Below are positions 48,305-58,684 of a stretch of 64,000 nt of DNA, one piece after another. The translations under genes were made by a program, and so were the position numbers. Origin of the DNA: Thinopyrum elongatum (Eukaryota; Streptophyta; Magnoliopsida; Poales; Poaceae); contig CM022303.1 in assembly GCA_011799875.1 (NCBI GenBank), positions 731,300,970-731,364,969 on the forward strand, read 5' to 3'. Numbering within the stretch: position 1 is the stretch's first letter; each line of letters opens with the position of its first letter. The notes beneath the pieces are model-generated. The model saw only the letters and a list, made by a program, of their open reading frames with translations, did no database searches and was not told the origin of the DNA.

Positions 48305-48650
48305 TCATTTTGAGATCTTGGCGCTCAGCTCCCGGACAAGCTTTGCGGCGACCATAGCCGTCATCCCGTCAACCGAATGCGGGGTCGAGGCAGTCCACGT
48401 CGACGGAGACATACACCCCCTTCACACCTTCCCCAAGTTTCTGCCAAAAGCAGTGGAGTACCTCAGGTGAAATATGTGCAAAGGTCCCAAAATAACACCG
48501 AACCATAGGACACATCAATATGAATTGTCCTCGTGATAAAATGAATAACTGACAGAGACAGACAAGTATGAAATGTTGTATTTTATGTTAGTGAGTTACC
48601 AGATTCTCAAGCTTCTCCCGATCTCTGGAGAAGGTGCGCATCTCAATTTG
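48305..48650 (-). pseudogene. Captured arginase gene fragment inside the MULE
   Basis: On the minus strand one exon end encodes EMRTFSRDREKLENL (48644-48600). A GT-AG intron follows (48599-48441), then an exon with KLGEGVKGVYVSVDVDCLDPAF. S-x-D-x-D-x-x-D-P is the metal-binding signature of arginase/ureohydrolases. The sequence then jumps, out of frame, to VDGMTAMVAAKLVRELSAKI with a stop at 48305-48307, the usual plant arginase C-terminus. The middle stretch of roughly 40 codons is deleted. Arginase cleaves arginine to ornithine and urea in plant mitochondria. This piece cannot encode an enzyme. The kept intron shows that genomic DNA was captured. Confidence 0.85.
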
Positions 48651-48703
48651 ATAGAAGCAGAATAACACAGAAGCAGGATAGAAGCAGAATAACACAGAAG
48701 CAG
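48650..48703. repeat. 27-bp direct tandem duplication
   Basis: 'gatagaagcagaataacaca' plus 'gaagcag' occurs twice, at the edge of the arginase homology. Confidence 0.9.
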
Positions 48704-48717
48704 GTTTGGACGCAGAG

Positions 48718-49104
48718 TTTCTGCACCCGAGCTCAAATGAGCTCGGGTGAACAGTTAAATCAAAACAAAATCAAAAAAATTCAAAAAATTCCAAAAATTT
48801 TTGGGACAAACATTGACAAAAGTTTTAAGTGCTTGGAAAAATTCGTCACAAAATCACATTCCTAGAAGGCGTGGCAAAAAAAACAAAATCGGTACTCTGA
48901 AAATGCTACTTTCAAAAGCATTTTGGAGCATTGATTTTTTTTTTTGGCCACGCCTTACAGGAATGTGATTCCATGATGAATTTTTGCAAGTAATTATAAC
49001 TTTTGTCAATGTTTCTCCCAAAAAAATTGGAATTTTTTGAAATTTTTTCGTTTTTGTTTTGATTTAACTATTCACCCGAGCTCATTTGAGCTCGGGAGCA
49101 GAAA
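48718..49104. mobile_element. Foldback MITE with palindromic ends (387 bp)
   Basis: The two halves are near-complete inverted copies. Each end carries its own palindrome, cccgagctcaaatgagctcg(gg) at 48726-48747 and its mate at 49075-49096. No target duplication was found, so the superfamily is open. Confidence 0.7.
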
Positions 49105-49788
49105 GGCACTTTCGGATAGAAGCAGAGTTGCACAATACTGACTAGTGAGCATGAAAAGGTTAGTCTTAATCTAAGGACAACACAAGCAATGAAAAAAAAT
49201 TACTTCTAAAACTCACAGCCGGTAAAATGTTTCTGGTGGCTTATAACCATTATTTCAACCTTGATACAACTTATAGATGTTAATATTCATAACATATTTT
49301 GCAACAAATGTATTATTACCCAACATTATATTGTACGGGAAGTCCAGCCACCTCATAAATCGATGTGGGCATTGTTCGTCTGCACCGGGAAGACACATGC
49401 GGGCATTGAAGAAATGTCTCTGTTGCGATGGCAGGAATTAAGACCAAAACTTTCGGCGATGGCGTCATCCACCATGCAAAGTAGAGGCAATGGTCACCTC
49501 TCAAGCCAGTCACCGTGTACCCTCGACGCCGGGGGTGATGCACACAAAAACGTCACTGTGTACCCTCAACGCCGGGGGTGATGCACCGTAGCTCACGTCG
49601 AAGGAGACCCGGCCAGAAGCGCGGTACGCAAACAGTCTTCCTGGTGCAGACGAACAATTTTTTGGATCAAAAATCCTAACTTTAACTTGGACAGGAATCT
49701 TTGGCAATTTTTCGGATCCATTCGGAGCCTCCGAGTGGTTTGGTTCGGTCTCACCGAGTGAACGTGACCAAACTTGTGTACTCTTCTA
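49105..49788. other. MULE interior right of the foldback MITE
   Basis: Open frames on both strands at 49316-49580 show no domain that I recognise. A direct repeat of 'gtgtaccctc(g/a)acgccggg' is at 49515 and 49558. It may be further captured host sequence. Confidence 0.4.
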
Positions 49789-50259
49789 CATTCCACACGG
49801 TCTCACCGAGTGCACCGGGTGTCCCGTGACAAATTTTCTGACATCCATTCGGTCTGTCCGAAGTAACTCTGGAGCTTCTGCCCCTGACCTTGTTTTGACT
49901 CTACAGGTTGCATACGACCTCGGATTAAGACGATTTTTATACCAGAATCAACCGTTTCGACGAGACGAAGATTTTTCATGTTGATAACTTTTTCATTTGA
50001 GGCCATCTTAATTACGTTTTGTTCCCCTGACACTCTTCGGCCAACGGGAGGCCGAAGAGTGCTCTTCGGTCGCCTGGAAGCCGACGGGCCCCTCTTCGGC
50101 CTACTGCAGGCCGACGGGCCGCTCTTCGGTCGCCTGGAGGCCGACGGGCCACTCTTCGGCCCACCGCAGGCCGATGGGGTCATATTTCTGAATTTTTTGC
50201 GTTCGGCCCTATAGTTTTCAAATTTGCTATAAAATACGTCATAGTTTTGAAAAAAAATC
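49789..50259 (-). repeat. Right terminal inverted repeat of the MULE
   Basis: Reverse complement of the left arm with scattered changes, including about four of the 30-bp 'ggccgaagag' units. Confidence 0.9.
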
Positions 50260-50309
50260 GAGTTCTTTCTTGGTTTGATATCGCTGGTGGAGATCACTAC
50301 CGGAAAACG

Positions 50310-50740
50310 GCCCTACCCCGACGGCCAAACCTATGCCTACGGCTGCCGTCGGCCTAGTTTGAGATATGCCGACAACCCAGTCCTGGCCGTCGGCTTATCC
50401 TGGCCGTCGGGTTACACGGATCTATGCCGACGGCCGCCGTCGGCACAGAACGGCCGTCGACCTAGGTGCAGACATGCCGACAGCAGCCGTCGGCATAAAT
50501 CAGCCGTCGGTATAACTGTGGGCCCGGCGACCCCGCCCGTCACTAGCGGCTAACGCCGTCAAACCTATGCCGATGGTCGGGACGGGCGGCCGTCGGCATA
50601 TCTCCGCATGCCACATCACCGATCCGCGGCATAGGTATGCCGACGGCAGCCGTCGGCATAGGTGCCACGTCACCGATCCGCGGCACGGCGCCCACCAGAA
50701 CCCTGCCGTCCCTATGCCGACGGCAATGCCGTCGGCATAG
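50310..50740. repeat. Left subterminal repeats of CACTA 2
   Basis: 'tatgccgacggc' and 'gccgtcggcata' recur in both orientations about every 15-40 bases, the probable transposase-binding array. Confidence 0.85.
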
Positions 50741-51142
50741 CTATTTTTTTTTACATACGTTTTTTTTTCATATGTTTTTATGCTTTTTTTTACATATGTT
50801 TTTATGCTTTTTTTTAAATATGTTTTCATGCTTTTTTATGTATTATATGAATATATATGTAGTTTGTAATTTTTTCCATAGATTATGAATATATATATAG
50901 TTTGTATTTTTTTCGAGCACATTAATAATGTGCCGTCATGTTCTTTTGAATATAGGTCCTTATATTTTATTAAAATCAAAAACAGCTATGCGACAGAAGT
51001 TGAGTGGCGGTTGCAAACGCCCGGCACCCGTCTCCGGAGTGTGACCCCCTCACGTCCGCGGTGTGCCCCCCTCACGGACGGCGCCGCCGCCAGCATCTGG
51101 AGGGCGGAAACAGCCGCATCGGGTCTATACGGAGGGGACGTT

Positions 51143-52828
51143 GCTCTTCGCGCGTCTACGACTGTGGCCGGCGGCCTCCGGGGGCTAGCATGCCGCCGAA
51201 TCTTGCGTAGGCGGCCTCTCACAAGTCTGGAAGTGTTGTGGCGGTTGCAAACGCCCGGCACGCATCTCCGGGGTGTGCCCCCCCTCACGGACGGCGCCGC
51301 CGCCGGCACCTGGAGGGGGGAAACGGACGCGTCGGGTCTACACGGAGGGGATCTTGCTGTGGGTCTAGCCCGGATGTTGCTCCAAAGTGTTCCTATGGGC
51401 TGACCTGACACAACCGGGTGGGGAGGTCCACTGGTCAAAGCCCGTCCGTGCAAAGTCAAAGGGCTAGATCCCGTGGTCAAACTCTACAGGGTTAGGCGGG
51501 ACGGGGGCCCTGGGGCGGTAGCAATGCCACCGGAGCGTCGCACCGGGCCCTCATACATGCGGGGTGGTGTGGTGGCATGTTCGAAGAGGCGGCACGCGTC
51601 TCCGGGGTGTGGCCCCCCTCACGGACGGCGACGACACGGTAGTAGACGTTCTGTGGTAACGATGCGGCGTGAATATTATTAAATACTCGGAGGGCGATAA
51701 AATCATGAGTTTTTTACACGACGTGTGCACATGTGCTATAGGACTGATGGTAATTTTTTCATAATTTTTCGTGATCGAGAAGTATCCGAACAATTCCCTC
51801 TATGCGGATTGCTCTTCGCGCGTCTACGACTGTGGCCGGCGGCCTCCGGGGGCTAGCATGCCGCCAAATCTTGCGTAGGCGGCCTCTCACAAGTCTGGAA
51901 GTGTTGTGGCGGTTGCAAACGCCCGGCACGCGTCTCCGGAGTGTGCCCCCCCTCACGGACGGCGCCGCCGCCGGCACCTGGAGGGGGGAAACGGACGCGT
52001 CGGGTCTACACGAAGGGGATCTTGCTGTGGGTCTGGCCCGGATGTTGCTCCAAAGTGTTCCTATGGGCTGACCTGACACAACCGGGTGGGGAGGTCCACT
52101 GGTCAAAGCCCGTCCGTGCAAAGTCAAAGGGCTAGATCCTGTGGTCAAACTCTACAGGGTTAGGCGGGACGGGGGCCCTGGGGCGGTAGCAATGCCACCG
52201 GAGCGTCGCACCGGGCCCTCATACATGCGGGGTGGTGTGGTGGCATGTTCGAAGAGGCGGCACGCGTCTCCGGGGTGTGGCCCCCCTCACGGACGGCGAT
52301 GACACGGTAGTAGACGTTCTGTGGTAACGATGCGGCGTGAATATTATTAAATACTCGGAGGGCGATAAAATCATGAGTTTTTTACACGACGTGTGCACAT
52401 GTGCTATAGGACTGATGGTAATTTTTTTCATAATTTTTCGTGATCGAGAAGTATCCGAACAATTCCCTCTATGCGGATTGCTCTTCGCGCGTCTAAGACT
52501 GTGGCCGGCGGCCTCCGGGGGCTAGCATGCCGCCAAATCTTGCGTAGGCGGCCTCTCACAAGTCTGGAAGTATTGTGGCGGTTGCAAACGCCCGGCACGC
52601 GTCTCCGGGGTGTGCCCCCCCCTCACGGACGGCGCCGCCGCCGGCACCTGGAGGGGGGAAACGGACGCGTCGGGTCTACACGGAGGGGATCTTGCTGTGG
52701 GTCTAGCCCGGATGTTGCTCCAAAGTGTTCCTATGGGCTGACCTGACACAACCGGGTGGGGAGGTCCACTGGTCAAAGCCCGTCCGTGCAAAGTCAAAGG
52801 GCTAGATCCCGTGGTCAAACTCTACAGG
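51143..52828. repeat. Tandem repeat, unit about 669 bp, 2.5 copies
   Basis: Copies start with gctcttcgcgcgtct at 51143, 51811 and 52480, and the third stops near 52828. A diverged partial copy precedes at 51000-51142. Inside each unit 'cgtctccggggtgtg' with 'ctcacggacggcg' occurs twice. Open frames up to about 160 codons here are repeat effects. Confidence 0.9.
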
Positions 52829-53129
52829 GCCAGATCGAGCACGCGAAGCGGCGGCCATGCGCTCCCAGACCCGCGACCAGGCCACGGCCTCGGCGGTCGA
52901 AGCTGCTCGAGTTCGGCGCCTCCCCTCCCCTCCCCTCTGTGTGGTTCCGGGAGAGGAGAGGGCCGAGCGGCGTTAAAAAAAATTGAAAATCCATATGAAA
53001 TAATAATACATAAAAAAACATAAAAAAGGAAAAATATAACTATAAAAAACATCAAAAAATTTATATGAAATAAAAAAACGTAAAGAAGAAAAAATATAAA
53101 CTATTAAAAACATAAAAAAATAAAAAATA

Positions 53130-53215
53130 TAACTATGCCTACGGCTAAGCCGTCGGCATAGGTGCCACGTGGCATCGCTACATATGCTGACGGCTTAGCC
53201 GTCGGCATAGTTGCC
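53130..53215. repeat. Internal copy of the subterminal palindromes, just before the TNP2 leader
   Basis: Two inverted pairs around 'cggctaagccg' and 'cggcttagccg' lie directly upstream of the leader exon, so they may sit in the TNP2 promoter. Confidence 0.7.
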
Positions 53216-54795
53216 CTTATCCATCCGCGGTCGACCCCTCCACCACTCATTCCTCCCCGACCCCAGAGCCCGACCCGCGCCGCCGCCGCCGCTCCCCGTC
53301 GCCCGCGTCGCTCCCCGCCGCCCCCCGCCGCCCGCCCGCCGCCGCTCCACCCGCGCCACTCCCCTTCCCTCGCCCCTCCCCCCTCCCCGCCTACATCCCC
53401 GGCCCTTCTCGCGCCGCCGCCGCCACGCCGTCGCCACCTCGTCTCCGCGCCGCCGCGACCACCCCCCTCTCCGCCCCCTCACCCCACCACCACCCCCGTC
53501 CCCCGCACCTCTCGCCGGCGTCGTCCACACCCGTCCCCGACCCCGCGCCCTCCCTGTGTCCTGCCCCGACCCCGTGCTAGGGGGCGCCGGAGCTAGGAGG
53601 CCCCCCTCCGCCGATGCCCTGCTGCGCCCCGGCCGGCCCCGTCCACCCTTCCCCGGCGGCTGCCCCCCGGCCTCCCTGCTGCCCGCTGCACCGGCGGCCA
53701 AGGTGAGCTTTTTTTCAATTTTTTGCATTTTGTTACTGTTTTTTTGCATAGATGGATATATATGTGATGAATGGATATATGCATGTACAGATTGATGGTG
53801 AAGTTTGTGATAGATGGATGCATTGATGGATATTGGTCAAGTTTGTGAATTTGGACACTTAGTTTAAAATATGGATAGATGATATTGGTCAAGTTTTTGA
53901 ATATGTGCATGTATAGATTGATGGATATTGGTCAAGTTCTGCATTTTGTAGACACTTAGTTTAAAATATGGATGAATTGATGAATATTAGTAAGTTTTGT
54001 GTTTGGTCAAGTTAGTGTTAGATGGAAGCAATTCGAGGCACTTGGTTTCTAAAATACTTAATGAATCTTTTTTTTTTACAATTTGACATGTTGTTTCATG
54101 TTCATTCATAATGTTGTGTCAATGCTTAATGTGAGGTGATGACCTAATTTTTTTTCACTCGGTGTAATTAACAGGATTTGTGGTGTTTCATCTTCGTGGA
54201 GTGATCGTCGACGTTGGAGGTGTTGGTCCACGATCGTCCCTCTCCTTTGATCGACTACATCGGAGGGTGAGCAACAATTCCATGACCTCGTCCACTTTTT
54301 TTTCCATGTCAGTAGATTAAATTTTCACATCAAGTCGCGTAACCTAGGTCTCCCGTCCGAAAGGGTTGCATCGATAAATATGCATTCAATTGCATATTTA
54401 TCACCGCAGCTCTTTTGGATTGTCCAGCGCTTTCCACGGACAGCCCGAGGATGTGTAGATTGGGTACGTTTTTCATGCTCTACCCCGTTCCGAGACAGGA
54501 TTTCGGCAGCGCCTCCCTGTTGTTCTCCGTATGCACATTCTCTCGGCATTTTGCCGAGACGTGTATTTGGAGAACAGCGGGGAGGTGCTGCCGAAATTTT
54601 GTCTCGGAATGGGGTAGAGCATGGACAACGTACTCAATCTACACATTCTCGGGTGGGATTAGGACCCATCTTTACCTATTAGAGATGTAGGTGGATTAAA
54701 TGTCGTTTCTCGTCAACCTTGTAAAAAATAAAATATTGATGTGAGTAATTTAAATGAATCCTTAATTTTGTTGTGTGGCTTCCAATAAAGCAGAG
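53216..54795 (+). other. CG-rich leader exon and first intron of the TNP2 gene
   Basis: A Pro/Arg/Ala-biased CG-rich stretch (to 53700) is followed by a donor-like aag|gtgagc at 53701. The intron-like part to 54793 is AT-rich with repeated 'gatggatattggtcaag' motifs and a long hairpin at 54443-54655. The acceptor is gcag before the ATG at 54796. Whether the leader is coding is unclear. Confidence 0.5.
54443..54655. repeat. Long inverted repeat, arms of about 100 bp, in the TNP2 first intron
   Basis: 'atgtgtagattgggtacg', 'tcatgctctaccccgttccg' and 'atttcggcagcgcctccc' on the left pair with reverse complements on the right. The centre is 'ctcggcattttgccgag'. Confidence 0.9.
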
Positions 54796-57700
54796 ATGGC
54801 AGATAATCAGTGGATGTATAGTGGGTTTTTCCGTCGGAATCAAGTAACAACAGAGTGGGTCGAGAAAACTGATGTGTTTTTGAAAGAGATATTCCGTAGT
54901 CCAATGAGGATGGTGCCAGAATTCCCGTGTGCCAAATGTAAGAGACGTATCCGTAGAGATAAGAGTGAGATGACTAAGCACCTTCGCACGCATGGATTTA
55001 TGCCCAACTTTAATATGCCGATAAACTTTGCCTAGCAGGACCGTGGTAGAGAGGAGGTGATACGACAACGCGTCGCTGGTTATGAGGACGGTGGGGTTAG
55101 AGACATGCTAGATGATGTCTTTGCTGCACAGCCGACACCTCCGTCACATTCAGTGAATGAACCGGAGGAGCCAGAGAAAACCGCAAAGGCCTTCCTGGAA
55201 ATCTTGGCCTCGTCAAAGAAACCTCTCTATGAGGGTGCCAAGCTGTCTGTGCTGGATGCCATCTCGCAACTGATGGCAGTCAAGGCTGAGTACGGCTGTA
55301 GCCGAGGTTGCTTCGAAGCATTTCTGGGAGTATGGGCTAACAGCCTGCCTGAGGACCATGAACTGCCGAAAACCATGTACGCTACGAAGAAAATCATGAA
55401 GGCGCTCTCCCTGGACTATGAGAAAATACATGTTTGTCCAAAGAATTGCCTTTTGTTTAGGCATGAGTATGCGGATGACAACTACTGTAGGAAGTGCGGT
55501 TCCTCTCGGTATATTGAGGTGGTCGATGAGCATGGTCAGAAGCGGCAGCTAAAAATCCCTGTGAAGGTTCTTCGGTATCTTGATTTTATAAAAAGACTGC
55601 TGCGCCTTTTCATCACCGAGGAGTCTGCCAAAATGATGAAGTGGCACAAGGAAGGGAAAAGGTACAATCCAAAAAAAATTGTACATCCATCAGAAGGTGA
55701 AGCATGGAAGTCATTCGATATAGAGTACCCGGAGGAAGCAGCCGAGGCTGGGAATGTCAGAATTGCAATAACAGGTGATGGGTTCAATCCATATGGTATG
55801 TCGTCTAATCCATACAGCTGCTGGCCCGTATTTGTTATTCCGCTCAATCTCCCTCCCGGCGCCCTAATGCAACGCAAGACCATGTTCCTGTCGCTTATAA
55901 TTCCGGGGCCTGAATATCCAGGGAAGAATTTGAGTGTGTTTATGCAGCCGTTGGTGGATGATTTGCACCATTCTTGGTACTTCCCGAGGTTGACATACGA
56001 CCGGCATCTGCAGAAAAATTTCTTGATGAAAGTTTGGCTACAGTATTGCATGCATGACTTTCCCGGCTATGCCCTGTTCTGCGGATGGTGTACAAGTGGA
56101 AAGATGCCTTGCCCAGTGTGCATGCAGGCCTTGATTTTCATTTGGCTGAAGAAGGGTGGCAAGTATGTTGCCTTTGACCTGCATCGACAGTTCCTCCCTC
56201 CAGACCATCCTGATAGGGAAGACAAGAAGAACTTCACAAAAGGCAAAGTTATCCATGAAGTAAACGACATTCCAACGTTTTCTGGTGCGGATGTGCTTGC
56301 TCAGCTGAAAGCTCTTAAGCCTGCAGGCGAAGGGAAAGGCAAAGGCAAAGGCAAAGGCAAAGGCAAAGCCACAGGCGAAGACGAGGGCGAGGGCAAAGGA
56401 AAAGGTAAAGGAAAAAAATGTTTTGAACGATATGGTGAGACGCACAACTGGACTCACATTACCCCCTTCATGCAGCTTCCCTATTTTAAGGACCTCAAAC
56501 TTCCATACAACATCGACGTGATGCACACCGAAAAGAATGTCGTAGAGTCCCTTTTTCGCACGATCCTCAACATTCCTGATAAGACAAAGGATAATGTTAA
56601 TGCTAGAGTCGATCAACAGAATATTTGTGATAGACCACGTCTACACATGCAACCTCCCACAGGCAGTCGAAAATCTTGGTTCAAGCCAGATGCTGACTTT
56701 GTACTTAAAAAGGATCATAAGATGGAGGCATTCAAGTGGCTGAAACACGTCGTGAAGTTCACTGATGGTTATGCGTCGAATATAAGTAAGGGGGTCAATC
56801 TTTCAACGGGCAAAGTGACCGGGCTCAAGAGTCATGACTATCATGTATGGATTGAGCGAATAATGCCGGTGATGGTTCGGGGCTATGTTCCCGAGCGTGT
56901 CTGGCGTGTGCTTGCGGAGTTAAGCCATTTCTTCCGCACACTTTGTGCTAAAGAAGTATGTCCTGAGAAGATAAAAGAAATGCATAAGAAGGCGCCGGAG
57001 TTGATATGCAAGCTAGAGAAGATCTTCCCGCCAGGCTTCTTTACTCCGATGACACATCTCATTTTGCACCTCGCAAACGAGGTATTGTTGGGGGGCCCTG
57101 TGCAGAATCGTTGGCAGTACGGCCCTGAGAGACAGAACAAGCATCTGAGACAGAAATATGGAAACAAAGCTAAGATTGAAGCTTCCATAGCTGAGGCAGT
57201 TATCCTAGAGGAGGTGGCAGACCTCAGGACAGCCTACTATCCGGACCATGTTCCCACGTTGCACAATAAGGTGTCTCGATACAATACAGAAGAACCCAAG
57301 TATAAACCCAAGTTGCCTCTATTCATCGGGCAAGGTGGCAGGGCTGGATGCTCGACACCTTATCTCATTCCACGAGATGAGTGGGAGGATGTCATGTTCT
57401 ATATCTTGCACAACATCAAGGAAGTTGAGGATGAGTGGATGAGGTAATACCTTTGCACCATTCTTGTAGTCAATTCGTTATGTTCACTTTGCCTAGTTCT
57501 TATACCGCTTTTCTTATTGTAGTCGATTCGTTGATGAAGAGTGGACGGGAATGCTGCCTCCTACTAAAGCGGAGGCACTTGCTCTTCTCCGAAAGGGTGC
57601 TGATGGAAGGAAAAATTTCGTTGCGTGGTTCATGGAGAAAGTAATTTTTCACACATCCCTATTACCTATTTCAATTAAACTCATGCACACTATAATTTCA

Positions 57701-58547
57701 ATTAAACTCATGCACCCTATAATTTCAATTAAACTTGTAGGGAAATGATCCGAACGAATCAATGGATGAAGAATTGAGATGGGTTTCCATGGGTTTTGAC
57801 CCTGCCGTCATGACATGCCAAAAGTATGATGTGAATGGGTATCTCTTCCATACAAAGGAGCACCAGAACAGTCGGCCTGATCCCAAAACCATAAATACCG
57901 GAGTCTTCACTGAAGGAGATAATAAAGTAGATTACTACGGAAGGGTAGGAAAAATATATGAGCTTACATTCATACGTGGCCGCGAACCCCTAAGTATCAC
58001 TGTGTTCAAATGCCGATGGTTCGACCCCAAAAAGGGTCTGAGACATATGCCTTCTGTTGGTTTAGTTGAAGTTAAACCATCAACCGTGTATGCTGGAGCT
58101 GATCTCTTTATCGCCGCTACCCAGGCCACACAAGTATATTATCTGCCTTACCCCTGCCAGAAAGAGTACCTAAAGGGTTGGGAAGTTGTGTTCAAGGTGT
58201 CGCCACATGGTAAGCTACCGGACCCGAACGATGATGATTACTACAACATAAACCCCATGACATACGAGGGAGTGTTCTTTCAAGAGGAACATGATGACGT
58301 GGTCCAAAACAACGAGGATGATGACTTGGGTTATGTTGACCTGGACCCAAACAACGACGACGCACGGATTGATGGTGAGGCAGTTGTGAATCAAAGAGAC
58401 ATAATTATCCTTGAAAAGTTAAATGAAGACGCTGACGATGAGGAAGAGCCTCCACCTCCGTCAGACAACGAAGAAGATATGCGTGATAGTGATGATGAGA
58501 CCAGTCGACAAATAGATTACAATAGTGATGATTCATATGGGTTCTAG
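54796..58547 (+). pseudogene. TNP2-type CACTA transposase gene, three exons, one in-frame stop
   Basis: Exon 1 runs 54796-57443, exon 2 57523-57640 and exon 3 57741-58547, joined by GT-AG introns that keep the frame. The N-terminus is a transposase-associated domain (MADNQWMYSGFF, CAKCKRRIR, HLRTHGFMPNF). A TAG at 55033-55035 interrupts it. The TNP2 core follows with ITGDGFNPYGM, PCPVCMQ and IDVMHTEKNVVESL. Then come a DUF4218-type part (HFFRTLCAKEV, FTPMTHLILHL) and a DUF4216-type part in exon 3 (VDYYGRVGKIYELTF, VFKCRWFD). The C-terminus is acidic. A Gly-Lys repeat interrupts the core at about 56328-56418. TNP2 is the catalytic transposase. Apart from the TAG it looks complete. Confidence 0.9.
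56328..56418 (+). repeat. Coding microsatellite (ggcaaa)n in TNP2
   Basis: A run of ggcaaa/ggaaaa hexamers encodes alternating Gly-Lys with a short acidic break. The length stays in frame. Confidence 0.95.
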
Positions 58548-58684
58548 AAAATGTAAGTTCTTTTAATGATCATTACAATAGTATGCTTAATGTGCTCTTC
58601 TGTTATTAATGTTTTTCATGTATGCTTGTTTATTTGATATCCTTACTAATTGTTTATTCTCTTCTCAATGCAGGTTTGCTAATC

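Larger units (their letters stand above)
38325..50259. mobile_element. Mutator-like element (Pack-MULE) with long terminal inverted repeats
   Basis: Inverted arms of about 470 bp (38325-38794 and 49789-50259) begin GATTTTTTTTCAAAAC. A perfect 9-bp duplication gagttcttt (38316-38324, 50260-50268) is the Mutator hallmark. No transposase is present. Without the nested Copia B it is about 3.3 kb. It carries an arginase gene fragment. Confidence 0.9.

Noticed and set aside
48320..48475. Plus-strand frame resembling an exon end (FPKFLPKAVEYLR before a GT), considered as a Skp1-like piece
   Set aside because: The minus strand encodes clear arginase sequence over the same bases with fitting splice sites, so the plus frame is a shadow.
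50885..52818. Frames of 90-170 codons on both strands
   Set aside because: They repeat with the tandem unit of about 669 bp and overlap in opposite directions, so they come from the repeat.
53162..53795. Long Pro/Arg/Ala-rich frames on both strands (up to about 194 codons)
   Set aside because: The sequence is strongly CG-rich, open in several frames at once, and ends at a splice donor; it fits a transposon leader better than a gene.
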